DNA of 5,820 nt from Thalassotalea_B sp049613795. Lineage in GTDB: Bacteria; Pseudomonadota; Gammaproteobacteria; Enterobacterales; Alteromonadaceae. The notes under the pieces are model-generated. The model searched no databases, had not been told where the DNA came from, and saw only the letters and a program-made list of their open reading frames with translations. Positions 1-5,590 of the stretch are shown in pieces (position 1 is the first letter of the stretch; each line of letters begins with the position of its first letter). The position numbers and the translations under genes are program-made. The stretch lies in NCBI GenBank assembly GCA_049613795.1, contig JBMZCX010000108.1, positions 1-5,820 on the forward strand, given 5' to 3'.

Positions 1-200
1 TTATTGTCTACTTGTGCCTGTTAAAATACTCCAAGTCTACATTGCTCTCAATTCCACTAGCCAGCTATTGCGCAATCAACCGCCTTGCCTTGATTTATTT
101 TTCCTACGCACAACAAGATCACAAACTTAATGAAAATGTTATTGCTTGTAAGAGATCTCTTAAGTTTCTGTCAGACAGACAGCTTTATTTGAGAGAATAA
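1..200. repeat. Palindrome-rich intergenic stretch, possible dispersed repeat
   Basis: No credible gene is visible. A plus-strand frame is open from base 3 to the stop at 198-200, but its only internal start is a TTG without a ribosome binding site, and the peptide has no recognisable motif. The DNA is dense in short inverted repeats: ATTGCGCAAT (67-76), an 8-bp pair AAACTTAA/TTAAGTTT (123-130 and 160-167) enclosing the 14-bp palindrome TAAGAGATCTCTTA (149-162), and TCTGTC-A-GACAGA (167-179). Read on the minus strand, the part with CAAGGCAAGGCGGTTGATTG reminds me of intergenic elements repeated in marine Alteromonadales genomes. That is recollection and was not checked. The alternative is the 3' end of a gene entering from the left. 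Confidence 0.35.
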
Positions 201-368
201 ACTCTATAATTTATTAATAACTTATTGTTAATATTGAAATAAGTGATAACGTTTAGCATCTTTTTGTATTTCATCATTATCGACTACTGGCGTATTACAT
301 TATAGCTGCTAATATTTTTTACCGTATGGTTAAGCTATTTTAATGGATAATTAGAGTGGAGTAAGCTC
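201..368 (+). promoter_or_regulatory. AT-rich upstream region of the small ORF pair, candidate promoter
   Basis: This gene-free stretch leads to the small ORF starting at 369. A perfect TATAAT sits at 205-210, but no good -35 hexamer lies 16-18 bp upstream, so it is only a candidate -10. TTATTAATAA (211-220) is a perfect palindrome just downstream. A second weak -10-like TATAGC lies at 301-306. The ribosome binding site GGAG is at 358-361. No riboswitch or terminator hairpin is evident. The promoter assignment is inference from hexamers in very AT-rich DNA, where chance matches are common. Confidence 0.25.
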
Positions 369-533
369 ATGGAACAACCAAAAATGGAACGGATAGACTA
401 TCTATTTAAAAAAGTTATTTCCAATCGTGCTAATACGGTTGAAGAAAAAGAGTTGAGAAACTTATATCTAGAATTTATTAATAGGTGTAGTGGAGATCTA
501 GGTAAAGGACATACTAATAATTTTTCCATGTAA
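369..533 (+). CDS. Small hypothetical protein, 54 aa
   Basis: The reading frame starts with ATG at 369 and stops with TAA at 531-533. A good Shine-Dalgarno GGAG (358-361) lies 7 nt before the start, and an in-frame stop at 348-350 rules out a longer form. The predicted peptide begins MEQPKMERIDYLFKK and ends NNFSM. It is charged and roughly balanced in charge, with a likely helical centre (about residues 8-40, including EEKELRNLYLEF). It has no membrane segment or signal peptide and only one cysteine. I do not recognise the family. A second small ORF follows 35 nt downstream on the same strand, so they may be co-transcribed. The well-placed ribosome binding site supports translation, but chance occurrence of an ORF this short cannot be excluded. 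Confidence 0.5.
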   Translation: MEQPKMERIDYLFKKVISNRANTVEEKELRNLYLEFINRCSGDLGKGHTNNFSM

Positions 534-568
534 CTTTCAATTAATAAAGTAAAAAGAGTACGTTAGAT

Positions 569-739
569 ATGAGCCCTGAACAGCTATTGCAATTACAAAA
601 TTTAACACAGTTATTTGAAGAGGGATTAGCAGGTCCTAAACAGATTCAAGAGCTTTCAGAGTTACTTGCTGCTATTAATAAAACCAGCTTTGAACCTGAC
701 TTTATTGTAGGACCTACGTTATTTAAAACAATTATTTAG
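569..739 (+). CDS. Small hypothetical protein, 56 aa
   Basis: The ORF runs from ATG at 569 to TAG at 737-739, with a modest ribosome binding site AAGAG (554-558) 10 nt upstream and an in-frame stop at 542-544. The peptide starts MSPEQLLQLQNLTQLFEEG and has a pattern typical of a real folded protein: two amphipathic, Leu/Gln/Glu-rich helices (about residues 3-19 and 24-39) separated by a Gly-Ala-Gly-Pro turn, then a short hydrophobic tail with FIVGPTLF. It is acidic, soluble and has no signal peptide. I do not recognise the family. It follows the 54-aa ORF by 35 nt and converges on the minus-strand membrane protein at 777-1001. The regular heptad-like spacing of leucines makes it more convincing than its upstream partner. 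Confidence 0.6.
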   Translation: MSPEQLLQLQNLTQLFEEGLAGPKQIQELSELLAAINKTSFEPDFIVGPTLFKTII

Positions 740-742
740 CGT

Positions 743-759
743 ATTTATTTTAAATAAAT
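743..759. terminator. AT-only inverted repeat between convergent genes, weak terminator candidate
   Basis: ATTTATTT (743-750) and AAATAAAT (752-759) are perfectly complementary around one central base, in the 37-bp gap between the small ORF ending at 739 and the minus-strand gene ending at 777. The position suits a bidirectional terminator. However, the stem has no GC pairs and no proper loop, so an intrinsic terminator is doubtful. Confidence 0.2.
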
Positions 760-776
760 GAGTAATTCAAAGAGTA

Positions 777-1001
777 TCAGCTCGGTGCTTTATATCTTGC
801 TGCATCAATGATCGACCATAAATAAACAATTGGTACTAATATCCAGCCAATAGCAACCCAAACCAATACCCAAGAAATAGCCATACCTAGAAAAAAGAAG
901 ATAGCAGCTAAAATTCTTCCTTGTACCAGCTGACCTAACCCTGGAAAGAACACATTACATATTGCAGCAATAACATTACCGCCTGAACCTTGTTGTGACA
1001 T
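777..1001 (-). CDS. Small TM2-like integral membrane protein, 74 aa
   Basis: The protein starts at the ATG at 999-1001 (minus strand), preceded by a Shine-Dalgarno GAGG (plus-strand 1007-1010) 5 nt away, and ends with TGA at 777-779. After a short Gly/Ser/Gln-rich N-terminus comes a hydrophobic stretch with the motif FFPGLGQLVQGR (residues 18-29). Two membrane helices follow (about 31-50 and 52-66), then a short tail with IIDAARY. The PG-x-GQ-x-x-x-GR loop between hydrophobic segments resembles TM2-type and related small bacterial membrane proteins. The length fits those families. The biochemical role is unknown; it should sit in the inner membrane. It is transcribed divergently from yihY and converges with the small ORF pair. 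I am sure it is a gene, moderately sure of the family resemblance, and unsure of function. Confidence 0.82.
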   Translation of the reverse strand: MSQQGSGGNVIAAICNVFFPGLGQLVQGRILAAIFFFLGMAISWVLVWVAIGWILVPIVYLWSIIDAARYKAPS

Positions 1002-1069
1002 AAATTCCTCGTTATATAATTTTATTTCATCGTTATTGTTAATATACTGTAGCTAATGATAAATTATTT
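1002..1069. promoter_or_regulatory. Divergent intergenic region between the TM2-like gene and yihY
   Basis: This 68-bp AT-rich gap must carry the start signals of both flanking divergent genes. For yihY, TATACT (1043-1048) is a plausible -10, but no recognisable -35 lies at the right distance. For the minus-strand gene, TAAAAT (reverse complement of 1018-1023) is a possible -10, again without a good -35. The minus-strand gene has a clear ribosome binding site here (1007-1010); yihY has none. Promoter presence is inferred mainly from gene orientation. Confidence 0.35.
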
Positions 1070-1942
1070 ATGATAAAAATGAAATTAACAAAATTGTTAC
1101 CTAAAAAAATTCACCTTAAAACAACCATTGAATTTGTCCATTTTTTTATTGCCAAAATTCAAAGTGAACATGTACATGTGAGTGCAGGCTATTTATCTTA
1201 CGTTACGTTAATGTCTTTAGTACCACTGATGGTTGTTATGTTATCGGTTATGACTGCTTTTCCCATTTTTGCAGATATTAAAGAGGTGATTGAAAACTTT
1301 GTTTATGCCAATTTTGTTCCTGCGTCAGGCGATGCTGTTAAGGGACATATTACTGGTTTTGTTGCCAATGCTTCAAAAATGTCAGCCGTAGCGATTTCAT
1401 TTTTATTTGTATTTGCATTAATGCTTATTTCAGCAATTGATAAAACATTGAACCATATCTGGAAAATCACACGAAAAAGAAGGTTATTAACAGCGTTTTC
1501 TATTTATTGGATGATACTAACGTTAGGCCCTGTATTAATGGGCAGTAGTATTGTGGCTACTTCTTATATCGTGTCGTTAGTTTCTCTTGGAGAGTATGAT
1601 GTTTTTGGGGTTTCAGACTTCTTAATGAGATCTTTACCTATACTTACATCGTTAAGTGCTTTTCTTATTTTATATATGATTGTGCCTAATAAAGTGGTGC
1701 CGTTTAAATATGCCTTTTCAGGAGCGCTACTTGCGGCGTTATTGTTTGAGTTCGCGAAAAAGGGCTTTGCTTTGTATATTACTCACTTACCTTCTTATAA
1801 GGCGATTTATGGCGCACTGGCGAGTATTCCAATTTTATTTTTATGGGTATATTTGTCATGGTTAGTGGTGCTTTTTGGTGCCTTATTTACCGCGAGCTTA
1901 GAAGAGTTTAATCGAAATAAGCCTATTGAAGCGCAAACCTAG
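1070..1942 (+). CDS. yihY: YihY/UPF0761 family inner-membrane protein
   Basis: This is a 290-residue polytopic membrane protein of the YihY (UPF0761, formerly 'RNase BN-like') family. The old link to ribonuclease BN is considered wrong in E. coli, where that activity belongs to ElaC; the true function is unknown. Six hydrophobic segments are visible at about residues 40-64, 106-122, 144-172, 187-207, 213-233 and 247-272. Stretches close to remembered E. coli YihY include SLVPLM (49-54), YWMILTLGP (146-154), KKGFALYIT (230-238) and IPILFLWVY (253-261). Length matches the family. The start is uncertain: ATGs at 1070 and 1079 are in frame and neither has a Shine-Dalgarno sequence. The aminopeptidase gene follows after 32 bp, so the two may be co-transcribed, though no terminator or promoter is clear in the gap. 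Confidence 0.93.
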   Translation: MIKMKLTKLLPKKIHLKTTIEFVHFFIAKIQSEHVHVSAGYLSYVTLMSLVPLMVVMLSVMTAFPIFADIKEVIENFVYANFVPASGDAVKGHITGFVANASKMSAVAISFLFVFALMLISAIDKTLNHIWKITRKRRLLTAFSIYWMILTLGPVLMGSSIVATSYIVSLVSLGEYDVFGVSDFLMRSLPILTSLSAFLILYMIVPNKVVPFKYAFSGALLAALLFEFAKKGFALYITHLPSYKAIYGALASIPILFLWVYLSWLVVLFGALFTASLEEFNRNKPIEAQT

Positions 1943-1962
1943 TTCATTCATTGATAGTTTTT

Positions 1963-1968
1963 AAGGAG
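1963..1968 (+). promoter_or_regulatory. Strong ribosome binding site of the aminopeptidase gene
   Basis: AAGGAG lies 6 nt before the ATG at 1975 and fixes that start. It is the consensus anti-16S match and one of the two strongest in the window, in contrast to yihY upstream and dtd downstream. Confidence 0.85.
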
Positions 1969-1974
1969 TAGCGT

Positions 1975-2940
1975 ATGTCCCGTTGTTTATATCCTCGCTT
2001 GTCTACTTATAAAGAAGAATGGATAAGTGTTGATGATGAGCATCAGCTATATCTTGAACAAAGTGGCAATCCTAATGGGATCCCTGTCATTTATTTACAC
2101 GGTGGTCCGGGAGGGGGGTCAAGTGATAATCATAGGCGTTATTTTGACCCAGAAGTTTATCGTATCATACTGTTTGATCAACGAGGTTGCGGCCGATCTT
2201 TACCTACACTAAATTTACATGGCAATACTACCGCCGATTTAGTTGAGGACATTAATGCTATTCGTGAATATTTAGCGATTGATAAGTGGCTTGTGGCTGG
2301 AGGTTCATGGGGAACAACACTCGCACTATGTTATGGTATTAAGTATCCTGAACACGTACTGTCTTTTATTCTAAGAGGCGTCTTTTTAGCAACGAAATCT
2401 GAATATGACTGGTTATATACGCCAACAGGCGCGGCACAATTCTTTCCTGAATATTATCGTGAGTTTCTTTTACCTTTGCCAGAATGTGAACGATTAACCC
2501 CCCTTAATGGTTACCATAAAGTTTTTAATGGCATAGATGAACTCGCTAAAACGGCGGCAAGTAAGGCGTGGTATTTATGGGAGTTGCGTTTATCAACATT
2601 GGAATATCACCAAATTGGAATGGTGCAGGCTGAAGATACGCATCAAGCATTATGTATGGCGCAATTATCCAATCATTACTTTATGCAACAATGCTTTTTA
2701 AATGAGAATTATATTCTCGATAATATTGACGCTATTACTAATATTCCCGCTATTTTGATCCATGGTCGTTATGATATGGTTTGCCAGTTGAGTAATGCCG
2801 ATAAATTAGAAAAAGCTTGGCAAAACGCTACCTTACAAATTTTACCGCAAGCGGGCCATAGTGGCTTTGAAAGCCAAACTATTAATGCAATGTGTAATGC
2901 CACTCGTACTATGGCTAGTTTTTTAAGTGAAAAGAAATAA
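1975..2940 (+). CDS. pip: Proline iminopeptidase-like alpha/beta hydrolase (family S33)
   Basis: This 321-residue cytoplasmic serine peptidase-like protein is of the prolyl aminopeptidase type, which removes N-terminal proline from peptides. The family's oxyanion motif HGGPGGG is at residues 42-48, FDQRGCGRS at 67-75, and the nucleophile elbow GGSWG at 109-113 with Ser111. HGRYDMVC carries the likely catalytic Asp267 and GHS the likely His295. These align with Ser113/Asp268/His296 of Serratia marcescens PIP, from memory. Length is normal. Of the residues that bind the substrate amino terminus in Serratia, Arg136 (here Arg134 in LRG) and Glu204 (here Glu203 in the sequence LWE) are kept. Glu232, in the usual IENHYF, is replaced by Ser232 in LSNHYF, and the following WEG-type loop is also changed. 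Substrate preference may therefore differ from a standard PIP. The stop codon overlaps the dtd start, suggesting translational coupling. Confidence 0.9.
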   Translation: MSRCLYPRLSTYKEEWISVDDEHQLYLEQSGNPNGIPVIYLHGGPGGGSSDNHRRYFDPEVYRIILFDQRGCGRSLPTLNLHGNTTADLVEDINAIREYLAIDKWLVAGGSWGTTLALCYGIKYPEHVLSFILRGVFLATKSEYDWLYTPTGAAQFFPEYYREFLLPLPECERLTPLNGYHKVFNGIDELAKTAASKAWYLWELRLSTLEYHQIGMVQAEDTHQALCMAQLSNHYFMQQCFLNENYILDNIDAITNIPAILIHGRYDMVCQLSNADKLEKAWQNATLQILPQAGHSGFESQTINAMCNATRTMASFLSEKK

Positions 2941-3377
2941 TGATCGCATTACTACAAAGAGTCACTCAGGCAAGTGTTAGCGTAAATGGTGAATTAACAG
3001 GCGAAATAGCGCAGGGCTTATTAGTGTTATTAGCGGTTGAACCCGAAGATAATGAAGCAAAAGCTAAGCGCCTCGCTGAACGTGTTGCGGGCTATCGAGT
3101 TTTTGAAGATCAACAAGGTAAAATGAACCTTAATGTTGAGCAAATTGGTGGAGACATCTTAGTGGTATCTCAATTTACCTTAGCCGCAGACACCAGCAAA
3201 GGCATGCGCCCCAGTTTTACGCGAGCTGCTGAACCTGAGATCAGTAAAAAACTTTACCAATATTTTTGTCAGCAATTACGGGGTAAAGGGTTTAGTGTAC
3301 CCACAGGTATTTTTGGTGCCGACATGAAAGTAAGTTTGCTTAACGATGGCCCTGTTACTTTTACGCTGTCTATTTAA
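2940..3377 (+). CDS. dtd: D-aminoacyl-tRNA deacylase
   Basis: Dtd hydrolyses the ester bond of D-aminoacyl-tRNAs (and Gly-tRNA-Ala), recycling tRNA and keeping D-amino acids out of proteins; it is a cytoplasmic homodimer. The 145-residue length is exactly typical. Diagnostic motifs are present: the N-terminal strand IALLQRVTQASV (residues 2-13), SQFTL (77-81), KGMRPSF (87-93), and the C-terminal NDGPVT (135-140) with the Gly137-Pro138 pair that forms the cross-subunit Gly-cisPro chirality filter. The start ATG at 2940 shares its A with the TAA stop of the aminopeptidase gene (TAATG). With only a weak purine-rich stretch upstream, reinitiation from the upstream gene is likely. The gene converges with the minus-strand SAM-binding protein across a 26-bp gap in which I see no terminator hairpin. 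Confidence 0.97.
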   Translation: MIALLQRVTQASVSVNGELTGEIAQGLLVLLAVEPEDNEAKAKRLAERVAGYRVFEDQQGKMNLNVEQIGGDILVVSQFTLAADTSKGMRPSFTRAAEPEISKKLYQYFCQQLRGKGFSVPTGIFGADMKVSLLNDGPVTFTLSI

Positions 3378-3403
3378 TTGCTCCCCAAAATAAACCTTAC
3401 TCA

Positions 3404-4150
3404 TTATAGTTTTACACCTTGCTGCCAGAGCTTCCTCCAACGTATTTGTTGATGTTTAGGCAAAGAGGAGTGTTGATACGTCAATGTGTTTGATTTTTTC
3501 GCTAGGGGTAAAATGTGGATCACAATATTTTTATAGTGAGGAATAGTAAAGTAGATAATATCTATATTCGGCGTTAGTTTGAGCTTCTGTAAAAGTGTAT
3601 TTATTTGTTGTTCTTTTTCATTGGGTAAATTAAGGGTAATTATAGACGGTTGCTGTGCTTGGTTTAGCAACGTATCAATTAAGTGGTATGAAATAACAGA
3701 ATCTTCAATAGATAAAAATATATCCATCACTATCCAGTCAAAATTGAGTGCTGCTTGGGCTTTTAGCCATAACTCTGCGTCGCTATTAATAATGTGAGTG
3801 CTGCTTTCTTGGGGCTTAAAAAAACGCTCAAAACAAGTAATAACCTCAGCGCTTAGCTCTACGGTCGTTAAGCTACATTGGGGTAGCCGATGTTTAATGT
3901 AACGGCTAAGTGCGCCACCGCCTAATCCAAATTCAAGTACATTCTGAGGCGTAAATAGCAACAAAGGCAAAGCCATTGCTAATTGGTGCGGTAAAATGAG
4001 TTGCCAAGGCTTTCGCTTTAGCATGAAACTTTGTACCGTGTTATTTAAACAAAGCCAGCGATAGTGCTCATTTTCAGCGACAGATAACTGTTGCTCGTTT
4101 GAGCAAAAATAAATAATGTTTCCTTGTGCTAGATGTTTCTTTAATTTCAT
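3404..4150 (-). CDS. Spermidine synthase-like SAM-binding protein
   Basis: This 248-residue protein has a class I (Rossmann-type) methyltransferase fold related to spermidine synthase (SpeE). Motif I VLEFGLGGGALSRY lies at residues 71-84. The acidic residue at the end of strand 2 is Glu98 in TTVELS. A third nucleotide-site motif is INSDAELWL (121-129, Asp124). The strand-4 segment FDWIVMDIF (137-145) has Asp143 where SpeE has its catalytic Asp. The usual polyamine-synthase signatures, such as the GGGDGG form of motif I and D-x-T-D-P, are absent. It is therefore probably a methyltransferase-like paralogue rather than a true spermidine synthase; the substrate is unknown. The start at 4148-4150 has no Shine-Dalgarno sequence, and the next in-frame Met is residue 43, inside the fold. 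It converges with dtd and diverges from yiiD with only 45 bp between start codons. Confidence 0.87.
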   Translation of the reverse strand: MKLKKHLAQGNIIYFCSNEQQLSVAENEHYRWLCLNNTVQSFMLKRKPWQLILPHQLAMALPLLLFTPQNVLEFGLGGGALSRYIKHRLPQCSLTTVELSAEVITCFERFFKPQESSTHIINSDAELWLKAQAALNFDWIVMDIFLSIEDSVISYHLIDTLLNQAQQPSIITLNLPNEKEQQINTLLQKLKLTPNIDIIYFTIPHYKNIVIHILPLAKKSNTLTYQHSSLPKHQQIRWRKLWQQGVKL

Positions 4151-4196
4151 TTATTATGGGTGAAAATTCTAAGTAATTTAAACTAAGCATAGTCAA
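4151..4196 (-). promoter_or_regulatory. Candidate minus-strand promoter in the short divergent gap
   Basis: Read on the minus strand, TTGACT (reverse complement of 4191-4196) is a 5/6 match to the sigma-70 -35, and TAGAAT (reverse complement of 4166-4171) is a 5/6 match to the -10. The 19-bp spacer is on the long side. Transcription would begin near 4159, about 9 nt before the ATG of the SAM-binding protein, which fits that gene's lack of a ribosome binding site. The -35 overlaps the first base of the yiiD start codon. For yiiD itself only a poor -10 (TAAACT, 4179-4184) is seen. Confidence 0.35.
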
Positions 4197-5089
4197 TGAT
4201 TGAATGTAGAGCGCCGAAAAATCCGCAAGAATTAGAAAAGTATTATCAATTACGTTGGCAAGTACTTAGAGAACCATGGCAGCAAGCCAAAGGTAGTGAG
4301 CAAGATGAGTTAGAAGCTCAAGCTATTCATCGACTTATTATTAATGAAAGCGACGAAGTTATTGCCGTTGGACGTTTACATTTTACTGAAAATAATAGCG
4401 CTCAAATTCGCTATATGGCGGTTGCACCAGCTTTTGCGGGGCAAGGTTTTGGCCGACAAATCATTAACGCGTTAGAGCAAGTCGCGATTAATTTTGGTGC
4501 AAGCACTATTGAGCTAAATGCACGCGAGCAAGCATTGGGCTTTTATCAACAATTAGGCTATCAAGGTAATAAAATTTCGCATCTGCTTTATGGTCAAATT
4601 AAGCATATCGCCATGAAAAAAGTCATCATGGCAAATGCTAATTACCAAGCTGCTGATGTTAATGAGCTGGTTAAGCTTTGGCATAAAACCATTCCATTAA
4701 GTAAAGCAATGGGGATTGCGATAACTCGTTACGATGAACAAGCGTTAGTGGCGACTTGCGATCTATCATTTAACAAAAATATTCACCACACAATGTTTGC
4801 TGGCAGTATTTATACCTTGGCGACATTAACAGGCTGGGGGTTAATTCATTTAGCATTAAAAGCACAAGCGCTAGCTGGCGATGTGGTGCTAGCTGAAGCT
4901 AACGTAAAGTACATGGCTCCCATTGAAGGTGTCGCCTACGCGAGGGTTGACAACAGTGAGCTTAAATTCACCCGATTATTAGCACAAAAAAATGAAAGAA
5001 TAGTCTTAACTGTTAATGTGTTGAGTGGCGAAAAAATAGCGGCGCACTTTAATGCAACCTATGTGGTAAAACCTAAAAGGGAAATATAA
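4196..5089 (+). CDS. yiiD: YiiD/FabY-type fusion: GNAT acetyltransferase plus hot-dog thioesterase-like domain
   Basis: This is a two-domain protein of 297 residues. The N-terminal GNAT domain (about 1-140) has the strand IRYMAVAP (71-78) followed by the acetyl-CoA pyrophosphate loop GQGFGR (82-87), and ends with GFYQQLGYQG (115-124). The C-terminal YiiD_C hot-dog domain (about 150-295) begins with IPLSKAMGI (166-174) and contains HHTMFAGSIYTLATLTGWG (197-215), nearly identical to the E. coli YiiD sequence as I recall it. The E. coli protein (about 329 residues) has been renamed FabY, a probable acyltransferase that supports fatty-acid initiation when FabH is missing; transfer of that role here is inference. 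There is no clear Shine-Dalgarno sequence before the ATG at 4196. The secreted SnoaL-like gene follows after 3 bp, implying one operon. Confidence 0.93.
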   Translation: MIECRAPKNPQELEKYYQLRWQVLREPWQQAKGSEQDELEAQAIHRLIINESDEVIAVGRLHFTENNSAQIRYMAVAPAFAGQGFGRQIINALEQVAINFGASTIELNAREQALGFYQQLGYQGNKISHLLYGQIKHIAMKKVIMANANYQAADVNELVKLWHKTIPLSKAMGIAITRYDEQALVATCDLSFNKNIHHTMFAGSIYTLATLTGWGLIHLALKAQALAGDVVLAEANVKYMAPIEGVAYARVDNSELKFTRLLAQKNERIVLTVNVLSGEKIAAHFNATYVVKPKREI

Positions 5090-5092
5090 ATT

Positions 5093-5590
5093 ATGTTGAA
5101 ATTTATAATTATGATAAGTGTATTATTGTTGTCAAATCAAACCGTAGCAGAAGGATCTGACGCACTAAATACGGTCGATAAAGTGTTGAATCAATATCAT
5201 CAGGCGGCAGCTAATGCTAACTTTACTGACTATTTTTCAACCTTGCATGAAAACACTATTATTTTAGGCACAGACGGCAATGAACGCTGGACTAAAGACA
5301 GCTTTAAAGCATTTGTACAGCCGTACTTTAGCCAAGGAAGAGGTTGGAAATATCAAGTAGTAAAGCGCAACACCACGATAATTAAACAAGGTGAGCTAGC
5401 CTTTTTTGATGAGCAACTAACGAACGCGTCTTATGGTGATTGCCGTGGCAGTGGTGTGGTAATGAATACGCCACAAGGTTGGAAAATACTGCAATATAAT
5501 TTAACCGTTGTTGTGCCTAATGAGATTGCTGATGACGTTGTTTCTACGATTCAGCGTTATAGGAAGGATGTGAATGAACTCAAAAAGTAG
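5093..5590 (+). CDS. Secreted SnoaL/NTF2-like protein
   Basis: This is a 165-residue protein with an N-terminal signal peptide: Lys3, a hydrophobic core (residues 4-14) and a likely signal peptidase I site after TVA (17-19). The mature part is a single NTF2-like (SnoaL_3-type) cone-shaped domain. It has the helix VDKVLNQYHQAAANANF (28-44), ILGTDGNERWTKDSFKAF (57-74), FFDEQLTNASYGDCRGSGV (104-122) and GWKILQYNLTVVVPNE (129-144). The FDE-x-L-x-NA-x-YG-x-CRGSGV pattern is characteristic of a widespread family of unknown function often annotated 'nuclear transport factor 2 family'. No enzyme activity can be assigned. Location is probably periplasmic. The start has a weak AAGGGA (5077-5082) 10 nt upstream, inside the end of yiiD. 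The 3' end overlaps the next gene by 17 bp, so expression is probably coupled. Confidence 0.88.
   Translation: MLKFIIMISVLLLSNQTVAEGSDALNTVDKVLNQYHQAAANANFTDYFSTLHENTIILGTDGNERWTKDSFKAFVQPYFSQGRGWKYQVVKRNTTIIKQGELAFFDEQLTNASYGDCRGSGVVMNTPQGWKILQYNLTVVVPNEIADDVVSTIQRYRKDVNELKK
5561..5567 (+). promoter_or_regulatory. Ribosome binding site of the YeeZ-like gene, inside the preceding gene
   Basis: AGGAAGG lies 6 nt before the ATG at 5574 and settles that start. The ATG at 5568 is in the same frame but is followed at once by a TGA stop, so it cannot be used. Confidence 0.8.

Noticed and set aside
12..200. Plus-strand open frame with TTG start (62 codons)
   Set aside because: It has a TTG start without a ribosome binding site, no recognisable protein pattern, and lies in palindrome-rich DNA. 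It could be the tail of a gene from outside the window, but it is not supported as a gene of its own.
1680..1865. Plus-strand ORF inside yihY
   Set aside because: It lies wholly within the well-supported yihY frame; its translation looks like a frame-shifted membrane gene and has no start signals.
2027..2212. Plus-strand ORF inside the aminopeptidase gene
   Set aside because: It overlaps the conserved HGGPGGG and DQRGCGRS coding region in another frame; no independent evidence.
3378..3403. Terminator between convergent dtd and the SpeE-like gene
   Set aside because: The 26-bp gap contains no inverted repeat or GC-rich stem with a T-run, so no terminator could be called.
3579..3797. Plus-strand ORF opposite the SpeE-like gene
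   Set aside because: It is antisense to the conserved methyltransferase core, with no ribosome binding site or family match.
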